In this document: in pieces, positions 8,541 through 17,461 of the stretch | Layout of the letters: each line of letters opens with the position of its first letter | How positions within the stretch are numbered: position 1 is the stretch's first letter | DNA from: Pseudomonadota bacterium | Lineage (GTDB): Bacteria > Pseudomonadota > Alphaproteobacteria > Rhodospirillales > Magnetospirillaceae | Assembly (NCBI GenBank): GCA_021847015.1 | Contig: JAJZVW010000007.1 | Span: 57,841 to 121,840, forward strand | DNA length: 64,000 nt | Direction: 5' to 3' | Program-made: the position numbers and the translations under genes | The notes under the pieces: generated by a model | The model's input: the letters and a program-made list of their open reading frames with translations, nothing else | The model's database searches: none | Told to the model about the DNA's origin: nothing

Positions 8541-10963
8541 CGGACGACCGCGGCATCGGGAAGTTCGAGCACGAACTCGTGGAGCCGTCCCGTCTGCTTG
8601 TCAGCCTTCCCCGACAGCGTCAGCTTCCCCTTGAGGTCCTCGGCGTTCGACGCCGCGATAAAGAGCCCGAGCCCCCGGCGCTTCGATTTCTCCTTGAGCG
8701 ACCAGTAGGCGCGGAAGACGCGCTCGCGGTGGTCCGGAGCGATGCCGCGGCCATTGTCCGAGAAGCGGATCGTCAGAGGGTCGGTCTCGATGCGGACATC
8801 GATCATCGGGAGATAGGCCGCCTCCCGATCGGCCCGCATCTTCATCCAATAAACGGAATTCGACAGCAGGTTTTCGAGGATCTGCACCACCATGCCCTTC
8901 ACGAGCTTAACCCGGAGCGGTCCTTTCGGTGCCCTTATCCTCATCTCGATGCGGTGGCGCGCGAATTGGGGAGCGTGACCCTCCTTCAGATCCTCCACGA
9001 GGCGAACGAGGTCGAAGGTCTCCGCACGCTGCCGGCCGGGAACGCTCGCCTCGTCGAGAACGCGCAGGCGCTTCGAGACACTCTTGATCTCGGCCCGCAG
9101 CGTGTCGAGCCGTGCCTTCACCTCCTGCGGGAGGTCCTTGCCACGCAGACTTTCTAGCGAAGTGAGCGCGCTCTCGGTCGATCGCGCGAGCTCGTGTGCG
9201 ACCATCTCGACGAGCAGACCGACGCCCGCCATCTGCACCATCTGCCTGCTGTCAGCTTCAACCTCCTCGATGCGCTGCTGGGCTCTTGTCGAGAGGTCAT
9301 GAAATTCCTGCAGCGAATGCTCCAGATCCGTGAAGACCTCCAGTTCTTCGCGCGGCACAAACTTCCGGAGCTTTCCGAGCGCAGCCTTTGCCCGACCTTC
9401 GAGCCCGCCTATCTCCTTCCTGATGTCGCCCAGATCTTCGGTGCGCTTTCGATAGCGCAGGTCCACGTCCTTGAAGAAACTCCACAGCCTTTCGGCGACA
9501 GCGTCGTGTAGCACCTCTTCGAAGACCTGCGATTCCGGAGTTTCCCGCAGGCCTTCGCGATTCGTCTGGTCCACCAGCTTCGGATTCCCACCCCGCGAGA
9601 TCCGGACATGCCCGACGAACTGGTTCTTGTTCAGGACATATCCTGTGCGGCCAAGCGCGACCGCGTCGAGGCCGAGCCAGTCGTCCTCCTCCTCTCCGTA
9701 GGGAAAGACCCTAAAACCGTCGCGGAAGAGCATGATGCTCGACCACTTCTTGACCAAGGCCCGCACCGCGGCCTGGTTTCCAATCGCGTCGATCTTCGCT
9801 AGGTAACGCCGGTTGAACCAGTAGATCTCGAAATCGAAGTCCCCGACCGAAGTCAGCGCACTCTCAGGCAGCTGGTTGTCCGTGCCCGCCAGCAATCCTT
9901 CCAGGTCCGGCCGCGTCAGTGTCAGCGCGTCAGTCTCGCGCGGATGCTCGAAACTGCCGAGTTTGGTTGCGACCATCTTCAGTTCAAGCTTGGGCTCGCC
10001 GGCTCTAACCGAATAGGTCCCGGTGAGGCTCGCGTGCGCGTTTTGGATGAGCGCCGGATCGAGCCACGGAATGGCGATCCGATCGCCGTTCCAGTAGAGC
10101 CCAATGCGCGGCCTCGACTTCGGATCGAGGAAGGGATCGGTCAGTCTCGCGAAGTCGTAGTCGGCGAACTGGCGCACGCGCTTCTCAGTCCAGTCCTCAA
10201 GCAGGCCGCCGATCGTGAGCTTCGTACCCTGCCATCTTTCGTTTTGCTTGCGCGGTCCCCCGCGCGGCTCGATATTGATGTCCTCGATCATCGCGCCCAA
10301 GTTCTCGAACATGCGCCAGTCGATTTCGAGGACATTGAGACGGGTATCTTCCGCCCGCGCCGTCTCCAACTTCAGGCGTTGGCCGAGCCTCATAGCGGAA
10401 AGACGCCCGATACCCTTTTCCCCCAGGGGGATCTTCGAGCCGCCCTGCGTCAGGATCCGGTCGACTTCGCGTTTTCGTGCTGGTGTACCGAGCGTGAGAA
10501 AATTCGTGGTGATTTCGGACAGCGACATGCCGCTGCCCGTGTCCAAAATCTCGATCGAGTTGTGTTCATCGTAGCAGGCGTCGAGACGCCGCACGAAGTC
10601 GTCCAGATCTTCCGACTCTTCGACTGCCGCATTAAACTCGGAAACGGACCCGCTGCCGGCCGACGGATCCAGCTTTGCGGCTACCCGTCCGATCAGATCC
10701 GCAAGTTGTTCCGCCCGCTCGGCCTTGGAGGCATTCTCCCCGCCGAGCAACTGCGCTCTGTCGCGGATGCGGAGGTAGTCATTCCTCCGCATGGCGATCT
10801 GGAAGCGAATGTCTGCGCCGGTGCGCGAGCCAGCGTCGAAGGCATTCTTGATGAGCTCGTAAAACGCAATGATGTCCGAGCTGATGAGCTCAGAGCCTAG
10901 CTCCAGCACCGTCCTAGCGTTGACCCGAAAAACCAATCGATGTCCCCCCGATGATCTATGCAA
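8537..10963 (-). CDS. Soluble double-GHKL protein: Hsp90/MutL-like ATPase fused to histidine kinase
   Basis: An 808-residue protein without membrane segments. The N-terminal module is a GHKL ATPase of the Hsp90/MutL/MORC kind: E36-N40-D43 (YELIKNAFDAGS), D141-x-G-x-G (ILDTGSGMS) and GEKGIGRLS near 181-189. The middle (about 250-500) is unassigned. Residues 500-580 look like coiled coil. The C-terminal module is a histidine kinase: H590-E (MVAHELARS), N-box (QILENLLSN, about 694-702), G1 (DNGRG, about 736-740) and G2 (RGLGLFIA). It probably phosphorylates the downstream receiver protein. The start is a TTG that overlaps the stop of the acetyltransferase gene. It lacks a sensor or membrane domain, so the N-terminal ATPase may be the sensing part; this is inference. 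Confidence 0.78.
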   Translation of the reverse strand: MHRSSGGHRLVFRVNARTVLELGSELISSDIIAFYELIKNAFDAGSRTGADIRFQIAMRRNDYLRIRDRAQLLGGENASKAERAEQLADLIGRVAAKLDPSAGSGSVSEFNAAVEESEDLDDFVRRLDACYDEHNSIEILDTGSGMSLSEITTNFLTLGTPARKREVDRILTQGGSKIPLGEKGIGRLSAMRLGQRLKLETARAEDTRLNVLEIDWRMFENLGAMIEDINIEPRGGPRKQNERWQGTKLTIGGLLEDWTEKRVRQFADYDFARLTDPFLDPKSRPRIGLYWNGDRIAIPWLDPALIQNAHASLTGTYSVRAGEPKLELKMVATKLGSFEHPRETDALTLTRPDLEGLLAGTDNQLPESALTSVGDFDFEIYWFNRRYLAKIDAIGNQAAVRALVKKWSSIMLFRDGFRVFPYGEEEDDWLGLDAVALGRTGYVLNKNQFVGHVRISRGGNPKLVDQTNREGLRETPESQVFEEVLHDAVAERLWSFFKDVDLRYRKRTEDLGDIRKEIGGLEGRAKAALGKLRKFVPREELEVFTDLEHSLQEFHDLSTRAQQRIEEVEADSRQMVQMAGVGLLVEMVAHELARSTESALTSLESLRGKDLPQEVKARLDTLRAEIKSVSKRLRVLDEASVPGRQRAETFDLVRLVEDLKEGHAPQFARHRIEMRIRAPKGPLRVKLVKGMVVQILENLLSNSVYWMKMRADREAAYLPMIDVRIETDPLTIRFSDNGRGIAPDHRERVFRAYWSLKEKSKRRGLGLFIAASNAEDLKGKLTLSGKADKQTGRLHEFVLELPDAAVVR

Positions 10964-11468
10964 AGAGCTGCTTGATATCTGCCACCGGCCTGAACAACTT
11001 CATCGGTTGATCGGCAAACGGCAAGAAGCTCTCTCGCTCGTAAAAGCGGCGTGCAGCCTCGTCCTTGGCATCCACAATCACCGCAAACGAAGCAATCTCG
11101 TTGCGCGCGACGCGGTAGAGTGCGTCGGCCAACAGAAATCGGCCATAACCTTTACCCTGAAACCGCCGATCAACAGCCAGCCGGCCTAAAAGAGTCGCCG
11201 GAACGAGAGGATAGCGCGGAAGCCGACGAGCGATCTGACCCGGGAGATCAGCCAGCTTCACAGCGGTTGCCGACAGTGTGTAATAGCCGCCGATGGCACC
11301 GCCCGGGCGCACGAGCACGAAGGGCGCCGCCATGCTCTTTCGAGCATCCTGGCCAGCCTGGCTTCGCAGATATCGATCGAGCGGTTCGACGCCGCTGGCG
11401 AACGAGGCTCGATCATGGTGCGACCCGAGCGGCTCGACGCGAAGCGATTCCCCAGAAGCGCCCGGCAC
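10956..11468 (-). CDS. GNAT acetyltransferase toxin, TacT/AtaT-like
   Basis: A 170-residue GNAT-fold protein with the acetyl-CoA pyrophosphate loop in RLAVDRRFQGKGYGRFLL and the conserved Tyr in FYERESFLPF. The opening (VEPLGSHHDRASFASGVEPLDRYLRSQAGQD) is typical of toxins that acetylate aminoacyl-tRNA and stop translation. It follows a small RHH-type gene by 3 bp, the standard antitoxin-toxin order. Its 3' end overlaps the start of the double-GHKL gene by 8 bases, which couples the two transcripts. Confidence 0.88.
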   Translation of the reverse strand: MPGASGESLRVEPLGSHHDRASFASGVEPLDRYLRSQAGQDARKSMAAPFVLVRPGGAIGGYYTLSATAVKLADLPGQIARRLPRYPLVPATLLGRLAVDRRFQGKGYGRFLLADALYRVARNEIASFAVIVDAKDEAARRFYERESFLPFADQPMKLFRPVADIKQLFA

Positions 11469-11471
11469 CGG

Positions 11472-11774
11472 CTATACGCCGGTCGCTTCGCGATAGCGGC
11501 GCACTGTCTCGCGCAAACGGTCGTTGATGGGTTTCGGCTTCAGCAGCGCTTCGACAAACGCCTGGCCATCGCGAACCGACAGTTCGAGCTGCTGATGCTC
11601 TTCGATCGCCCGCCGTGCGGCGTCCTGGACGCTGGTCAACACGAAATCCGTAACCGTCCGCCCCTGAAGGGCAGCGGCATGTTCGATAAGCGTTTTCTGC
11701 TCCGCCGTCACCCGGGCCTCAAGGCGCTGGGCGCGGGTGCGACCACGTGGGGATTTCAAAACAGACTTTGCCAT
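11472..11774 (-). CDS. DUF1778 ribbon-helix-helix antitoxin
   Basis: A 100-residue protein. The central region (RLEARVTAEQKTLIEHAAALQGRTVTDFV) is the DUF1778 RHH DNA-binding fold, and the C-terminal tail (FVEALLKPKPINDRLRETVRRYRE) is the segment that wraps the GNAT toxin in TacA-type antitoxins. I chose the ATG at 11774 because AGGAGA lies just upstream; an in-frame start 33 bases further up lacks this. It should neutralise the adjacent GNAT toxin and repress their shared promoter. Confidence 0.87.
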   Translation of the reverse strand: MAKSVLKSPRGRTRAQRLEARVTAEQKTLIEHAAALQGRTVTDFVLTSVQDAARRAIEEHQQLELSVRDGQAFVEALLKPKPINDRLRETVRRYREATGV

Positions 11775-11791
11775 TGCGCTTCTCCTGTGCA

Positions 11792-11820
11792 AATGTACGG
11801 CCAACACCCGGCCAATTCAA
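11792..11820 (-). promoter_or_regulatory. Promoter of the toxin-antitoxin run
   Basis: On the minus strand TTGAAT (plus-strand 11815-11820) and TACATT (11792-11797) are separated by exactly 17 bases. The spacer contains two copies of TTGGCCG, suitable as RHH operator half-sites. It lies 18 bases upstream of the antitoxin start. Confidence 0.5.
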
Positions 11821-11932
11821 GCCCCCCGGCGAGAGTGCACAGGAAACCATGACCAATGCGTGAGAACGAAAAAAGAACACTTGCCTACATCACGCCGGGC
11901 GGCCATCAATTCCGGAAGCCATGAGGGGTGCG

Positions 11933-13108
11933 ATGCCCGATTCGATTTACCTCGACAATCAAGCCACGACCCCTACCGATCCGCGTGTCCGTGATGCCAT
12001 GTTGCCGCTTCTCGAGGCGAGCTCCGTTGGAAATCCGCACTCAGAGCATTTCGTGGGGCGGCGCGCCGCAACGGCGGTCGACGACGCGCGCGCGAAAGTC
12101 GCTGCGCTGATCGGTGCGCGCCCGCAGGAGATCATCTTCACATCCGGAGCGACCGAAGCGAACAATCTCGCTCTTCAGGGCGTGGCGCGATCGTCCCGTC
12201 GCCGCGGCAATCACATCGTCACCTGCGCGACGGAACACAAATGCGTGCTGGAAATCGCGGACTATTTGGCGCGCAACGGCTTCCGGGTGGACATCTTGCC
12301 CGTCGGTCCCAATGGCCTCCTCGATGTCGCAACGCTGGAAGCGGCGATCACGGAAGAGACCTGTCTTGTATCGATCATGACGGCGAACAACGAGATCGGC
12401 GTGCTGCAACCGATCGAGGACATCGCCGCGCTCTGCCGGTCACGCGCCATCGTCTTCCACACCGACGCGGCGCAAGCGGCGGGAAAGGTAGCTGTCGACG
12501 TCAGTGCGAGCGGCGTCGATCTGATGAGCTTGTCCGGCCACAAGATCTACGCCCCCATCGGTGTGGGGGCGCTCTATGTCTCCGAGGAAAGCCCGGTCGT
12601 TCCGGAACCGCTATTCTGGGGCGGCGGCCAAGAGCGTGGCATTCGGTCCGGAACCATTTCTCCGTCGTTGTGCGTCGCCTTCGGCACGGCTTGCGCCATC
12701 GCGCGCGAGGAGCTCGAGCGGGACGCACAGGCCGCCGCGACGCTCAGCAACGTCTTCCTCGAGCTTGTTCTAGCGCGCTGTCCTGATGCCCGTGTGAATG
12801 GTGATCGGAAGCGACGCCTTCCCGGCAATCTCAGCATGACGTTTCCGGGATGCGATGCCGACCGGATCGTCGGGGCCTTGCAGCCGGACATTGCCCTGTC
12901 GACGAACGCCGCGTGCAGCGCCGGCGTCTTGCAGCCCTCGCATGTCCTGTTGGCTATGGGCCTAAGCGAATCGGACGCTGCAAGCACGGTGCGCATCGGC
13001 TTCGGCCGGTTCAACACCCGCACCGAAATCGAGATGGCAGCCGAACGCCTCGCGGAGGCCGTGCGGCGTATCCGCGAGGACGAGGCGTTGGAAACCGCGG
13101 CGGCGTAG
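11933..13108 (+). CDS. sspA: Cysteine desulfurase SspA (IscS/NifS family)
   Basis: A 391-residue PLP enzyme (alternative ATG at 11921). The opening IYLDNQATTPTDPRV is diagnostic of the family. PLP-contact residues appear in TSGATEANNLA and HTDAAQAAGK; the Schiff-base lysine is K204 in SGHKIYAPIG, and the catalytic cysteine is C328 in STNAACSAGV. It removes sulfur from cysteine to form an enzyme persulfide and passes it to the phosphorothioation machinery. Its position 79 bp upstream of sspBCD makes SspA of the single-strand phosphorothioate system the best reading, although the protein alone could equally be DndA or IscS. Confidence 0.88.
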   Translation: MPDSIYLDNQATTPTDPRVRDAMLPLLEASSVGNPHSEHFVGRRAATAVDDARAKVAALIGARPQEIIFTSGATEANNLALQGVARSSRRRGNHIVTCATEHKCVLEIADYLARNGFRVDILPVGPNGLLDVATLEAAITEETCLVSIMTANNEIGVLQPIEDIAALCRSRAIVFHTDAAQAAGKVAVDVSASGVDLMSLSGHKIYAPIGVGALYVSEESPVVPEPLFWGGGQERGIRSGTISPSLCVAFGTACAIAREELERDAQAAATLSNVFLELVLARCPDARVNGDRKRRLPGNLSMTFPGCDADRIVGALQPDIALSTNAACSAGVLQPSHVLLAMGLSESDAASTVRIGFGRFNTRTEIEMAAERLAEAVRRIREDEALETAAA

Positions 13109-13152
13109 CCGAAGGCGAAAAACCGAAAGGTTGAATCCGACCCGATTGCGTC

Positions 13153-13181
13153 TTGCTACTGGACGATCCGTCCAGTAGCAT
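13153..13181 (+). promoter_or_regulatory. sspBCD promoter containing a perfect 12-bp dyad operator
   Basis: A -35-like TTGCTA (13153-13158) and a -10-like TAGCAT (13176-13181) are 17 bases apart. Overlapping them is a perfect inverted repeat: TGCTACTGGACG at 13154-13165 and its reverse complement at 13169-13180, with a 3-base centre. The half-site resembles TetR-family operators. Expected transcription start falls about 7 bases after the -10, close to the sspB ATG at 13188. Confidence 0.6.
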
Positions 13182-13187
13182 GACCGC

Positions 13188-14126
13188 ATGCTACGGGGAC
13201 CGATCACAGACAGCGAATTCAAAGGGCAGTTCTCGGGACACGAGACCTTCCCGCTACGGCACCTTTGGCTTCGCAAAGCCTTCGATGCGGTCGAATCCGG
13301 CGCCCCACGAACCATCTTCAGCAGTCCCGACTCGATCGTGACGTTTGGCGTCGGGAAAAACATGGCACTCGCGATTCGTCATTGGGCGCTCGCCTGCGGC
13401 ATCATTGAGGAGAACGGATCGCGAGTCGGAGCGACCGAGCTCGGCCAAAGTCTGTTCGGCGGCGACCGCCCGTGGGATCCCTACATGGAACGGCCGGCCA
13501 CCGCGTGGCTCGTGCAGTGGAAAGTCGCGGGCGATCCAAAAATGACGACCACGTGGTATTGGGCCTTCAACCATTTGGCGGCTCAGACCTTCGATCATGA
13601 CGCCCTGAGCACATCGATTCTGCAATATGCCCGCGCACGCCAATGGTCGCGCATCGCCGAGAAAACCGTGACGCGCGATGTCGAATGTTTCATCCGCAGT
13701 TACGTCCCGCGTGTCGACAAGACGGCCGGTGAAGACGCATTGGAGCCCGTGTTGGCCGAGCTCGGTCTCATCCGGCCGGTTGCGGGCCGCCTCTACGAGT
13801 TTCGCCGAGGCCCCAAGCCGAGTCTCCCCGATGGGGTCTTCGCCTACGCGCTGAACGCGTTTTGGGACCGGCACGCACCAAACGCGGCCACTTTGTCCGT
13901 GGAGGCCATCGCCTACGAGCCGGGTTCGCCCGGTCGCGTCTTCAAACTCGACGAGAACTCCGTTGTGGAACGACTAACCGCGATGGAAGACGTGACGCGC
14001 GGCCGCATCGTCTGGTCGGACACCGCGGGCGTGCGCCAAGTCCTCCGCGTCAAACCGATCTCCAATCCGCTCGCGCTCCTAGCCTGTGCGTATCGGGTCG
14101 AGAACGACAAGCGGCGGGCCGCATGA
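13188..14126 (+). CDS. sspB: DUF4007 protein SspB
   Basis: A 312-residue DUF4007 protein, recognised by GQFSGHETFPLRHLWLRKA near the N-terminus and TFGVGKNMALAIRHWALA at about 50-70. In SspABCD systems SspB is the DNA-nicking component that makes the strand break for sulfur incorporation. No Shine-Dalgarno is visible, and the promoter spacing suggests a leaderless message. The stop overlaps the sspC start (ATGA). Confidence 0.88.
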   Translation: MLRGPITDSEFKGQFSGHETFPLRHLWLRKAFDAVESGAPRTIFSSPDSIVTFGVGKNMALAIRHWALACGIIEENGSRVGATELGQSLFGGDRPWDPYMERPATAWLVQWKVAGDPKMTTTWYWAFNHLAAQTFDHDALSTSILQYARARQWSRIAEKTVTRDVECFIRSYVPRVDKTAGEDALEPVLAELGLIRPVAGRLYEFRRGPKPSLPDGVFAYALNAFWDRHAPNAATLSVEAIAYEPGSPGRVFKLDENSVVERLTAMEDVTRGRIVWSDTAGVRQVLRVKPISNPLALLACAYRVENDKRRAA

Positions 14127-17100
14127 CACTCGCCGATCACGTCGCGATTGCCCGCCGCTTTCAACGGTCCATCCGGCTCGACAGCGATCTCGCGCGCGTC
14201 GACGCGCTGCAGGGATTCGTCTGTCAGCGCTCCGCCGCCGATGGGCTTCAGGGTATGGCGAGCCAAATCGCGCAAACCGCCCAACGGGCCTTTACCTGGA
14301 CGGGCCCCTATGGCGGCGGCAAGTCGAGCTTGGCGGTGAGCCTAGCCGGCCTGCTCGGCCCCAGAGGCGCGATACGGACGGCCGCGTCCGCGGCACTCGG
14401 CGAGTCCGTCGCGCATGGTCTGCTGGAAATCTACCAGCCAAGCCGAGATGGTTGGCTCGTCGTGCCGGTCGTCGGTCGCCGTGCCGATCCGGTCGGCGAC
14501 ATCGCGTCCGCCTTGGAGCAAGCCCGCAGGCGCGACGGGGCGACGCGCGGAAGGCCGCGAAACGAGGTGAAGAGCCCTCGCGAGCTCATCGACAGGCTTG
14601 TGCAAGAGGCCGACGCCCGACCGCGTGACGGCGTGCTGCTCATCATCGACGAGATGGGGAAGTTCCTCGAAGGTGCCGCGGCGGACGGTGCCGACATCTT
14701 TTTTTTCCAGGAACTCGCGGAGGCCGCGTCGCGCGCCCGAGGTCGTCTCGTCGTTGTCGGCATCCTGCACCAGGCCTTCGAGCAATATGCGAGCCGCCTT
14801 GGCCGGGACACGCGCGACGAATGGGCGAAGATCCAAGGACGATTTGCGGATGTGCCGCTGATCGCGGGCGTCGACGAAGTCGTCGATCTCTTGGGCCGCG
14901 CCATCGTGTCCAACCGGCGCCATCCCGAAACTGCCTGTTCGGCTGAGGCGATCGCGCAATCGATCCGCTCGCGCCGCCCAGGCACGCCGGCGGATCTGGC
15001 GGCCCGTCTAGACAAATGCTGGCCGTTGCACCCGGTTACGGCCGTCGTGCTCGGCCCGATGTCTCGCCGACGGTTCGGCCAAAACGAGCGTAGCGTGTTT
15101 GGCTTTCTCACCTCCGCTGAGCCCGGCGGCTTTCGGGATTTTCTGCGCGAGATGCCGGCTACGGCACGCGACCTTTTCGGCCCTGACCGGTTTTGGGACT
15201 ACCTGCGCATCAATCTGGAGCCTGCGATCTTGGCGTCGAACGACAGCCATCGCTGGGCGCAGGGCGCCGACGCAATCGAGCGCTGCGAAGCGCGCGGGAC
15301 TGCACTTCATGTCAGGCTAGCCAAAGCCATAGCGCTGATCGACATGTTCCGAAACGGCTCGGGCCTAGCGGCTGATCGCGCAACGCTCACAGCCTGCATT
15401 CCCGATGCCGAGCCGCACGCGATCGACGCCGCTTTGGCTGAATTGGAGCGATGGTCGGTTGCCGTATTCCGGAAGCACTTGGACGCTTGGGCGATCTATG
15501 CCGGCAGCGACTTCGATATCGACGGCGCGGTGGCCGCCGCCGCCGCACAAGCCTCGGGCCTCGACCTAGGACGCCTCGCGCGTCTGGTCGGGCTGCAACC
15601 CGTCCTTGCCAAACGCCATTACCACGAGACGGGCAGCCTGCGGTGGTTCCAAACCGAGCTTGTCCATCTGGCGGACCTTGGCCGGATCGCCGATCGGGCC
15701 GGCGATGCCGCAGGTCATTTCATTCTCGCCATACCCGCCACCGAGGAGCAGCGAAAGACAGCCTTAGCGGATTGCCACGCGTCGTCGGAAAGGGCGAGCG
15801 ATCAACTGATCGCCGTCGGCCTGCCACGCAATGCTTGGCGACTACGCGCCCTCGGAAGCGAACTCATCGCACTCGAAGCGGTGCGCGCCAGCCGCCCAGA
15901 ACTCGACGGCGACAGTGTTGCTCGGCGGGAGATCGCTGCGCGGATCGCGGCGGTATCCGCCGAGCTCGACGAAGAATTGCGCGCGGGCTTCGCCAACGCC
16001 GACTGGCATGTCGCCGGCGAGCGCATCGAGCTGCCGGCGGGCGCTAGTCTCTCACGGCTTGCGTCCGACCTTGCCGATCGCCGGTTCAGCCAGGCACCGC
16101 GCGTCCATAGCGAGCTGGTCAATCGTGAGAGGCCGTCCAGCAATACCCAAGCCGGTGTTCGCGCCCTTATGCACGCGATGATTTCGGCCGCCGACAAGCC
16201 GACCCTGGGAATCGAAGGCTTTCCGGTCGAGCGTGGGCTGTACAGCACGGTGCTCGCTGCCGCGGGACTGCACCACAAATCCGGCGAATCCTACCGCTTC
16301 AGCAAGCCCACCAACAGCCGCATTGGCCAGACTTACAAACCTGCTTGGGAAGCAGCTGAGGCGTTGTTCGCCCAGGAACAGGGCCCGGTCCCGCTCGGGC
16401 GTTTGTACCGCCTTTGGGCGGCGCCGCCGTTCGGAATCCGCCGCGGACTGATGCCTCTTCTGGCCCTGGCCTTCGTCATGGCAAATCGCCATCGTCTTGC
16501 GCTTTACGGCGAAGGCAAATTTCAGGCGGAGATTGACGATTATCTCGTCGACATCCTGTTGCAGGACGAAAATCTTGTCGCGCTCCGCCGGGTGGACGTG
16601 GACGCCTTCCGCGGCGCAGTCCTTGAAGGCGTGGCGCGCGCAGTCAAGAAAGCGACGGGCCATACTTGTCCACCCGATCCCTTGGAGGTGGCCCGCCGCT
16701 TGGTGCGCTTTGCGCGCGATCTCCCTCCCTGGAGCCAAAAGACGCTCAGCCTGTCGGCGTCGACGGCCGAGGTGCGCCACGTCCTGCTGCGGGCGGACGA
16801 TCCGCACAAGGCGCTCTTCGTCGACATCCCCACGATATTCGGCGACGGCGACGCCCCAGCGACCGCGGCCGGCATCGAAACCGCACTGCGCGAATTGAGC
16901 GGCGCTTATCCCAAGATGATGGCCGAGCTTTCGCAGAAAATGCTGAGCGCGTTGGGCCAAGCACAGAACGACTTCGCAGAGCTGCACGAACGTGCCCGGG
17001 TCGTCGCCGATCTCACGGGCGATCTGCGCGTTGACGCATTCGCCGGCCGGCTTGCGACCTATCGCGGCGAGATTCCCGAGATCGAAGCAATCGCCAGCCT

Positions 17101-17458
17101 CGCGATCAATCGGCCACCACGCGACTGGACAGACCGCGACCCCGATCAGGCCGCGTTAGCGCTCGCTGACTTTGCCCTCAAATTCCGCCGCGCCGAGACT
17201 CTCGCGCGCGTCAAGGGTCGGCAGCCGACGCGCGAGGCGATGGCGCTCATCATTGGCACCGGCGAAGCTGGGCAGGAGATCGTCGAGGAATTCGAGATTG
17301 CAGAACGGGACCGACCGAAAGTGGCGGCCCTCGCGCAGGCGCTTCATAAGGTCCTCGCTCAATCCGGCGCGGATCGCAACGTCACCTTGGCGGCCTTGGC
17401 CGCGACCGGTCTCGACGCGTTGGCGCCCCGCGGCGCACGCCTGAAGAAGGTGGGCTGA
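14123..17458 (+). CDS. sspC: Large P-loop ATPase SspC
   Basis: A 1,111-residue ATPase. Walker A is at about 61-69 (GPYGGGKSSL) and Walker B at about 171-177 (VLLIIDE). The first 400 residues look like an AAA/STAND-like module (WPLHPVTAVVLGPMSRRRFGQNERSVFGF is typical of BREX/Ssp-linked ATPases), and the long helical remainder carries no catalytic motif I recognise. In SspABCD the ATPase drives the modification complex on DNA. The start at 14123 overlaps the sspB stop, and sspD begins 3 bases after its stop, so sspBCD is translationally coupled. Confidence 0.85.
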   Translation: MTLADHVAIARRFQRSIRLDSDLARVDALQGFVCQRSAADGLQGMASQIAQTAQRAFTWTGPYGGGKSSLAVSLAGLLGPRGAIRTAASAALGESVAHGLLEIYQPSRDGWLVVPVVGRRADPVGDIASALEQARRRDGATRGRPRNEVKSPRELIDRLVQEADARPRDGVLLIIDEMGKFLEGAAADGADIFFFQELAEAASRARGRLVVVGILHQAFEQYASRLGRDTRDEWAKIQGRFADVPLIAGVDEVVDLLGRAIVSNRRHPETACSAEAIAQSIRSRRPGTPADLAARLDKCWPLHPVTAVVLGPMSRRRFGQNERSVFGFLTSAEPGGFRDFLREMPATARDLFGPDRFWDYLRINLEPAILASNDSHRWAQGADAIERCEARGTALHVRLAKAIALIDMFRNGSGLAADRATLTACIPDAEPHAIDAALAELERWSVAVFRKHLDAWAIYAGSDFDIDGAVAAAAAQASGLDLGRLARLVGLQPVLAKRHYHETGSLRWFQTELVHLADLGRIADRAGDAAGHFILAIPATEEQRKTALADCHASSERASDQLIAVGLPRNAWRLRALGSELIALEAVRASRPELDGDSVARREIAARIAAVSAELDEELRAGFANADWHVAGERIELPAGASLSRLASDLADRRFSQAPRVHSELVNRERPSSNTQAGVRALMHAMISAADKPTLGIEGFPVERGLYSTVLAAAGLHHKSGESYRFSKPTNSRIGQTYKPAWEAAEALFAQEQGPVPLGRLYRLWAAPPFGIRRGLMPLLALAFVMANRHRLALYGEGKFQAEIDDYLVDILLQDENLVALRRVDVDAFRGAVLEGVARAVKKATGHTCPPDPLEVARRLVRFARDLPPWSQKTLSLSASTAEVRHVLLRADDPHKALFVDIPTIFGDGDAPATAAGIETALRELSGAYPKMMAELSQKMLSALGQAQNDFAELHERARVVADLTGDLRVDAFAGRLATYRGEIPEIEAIASLAINRPPRDWTDRDPDQAALALADFALKFRRAETLARVKGRQPTREAMALIIGTGEAGQEIVEEFEIAERDRPKVAALAQALHKVLAQSGADRNVTLAALAATGLDALAPRGARLKKVG

Positions 17459-17461
17459 CGG

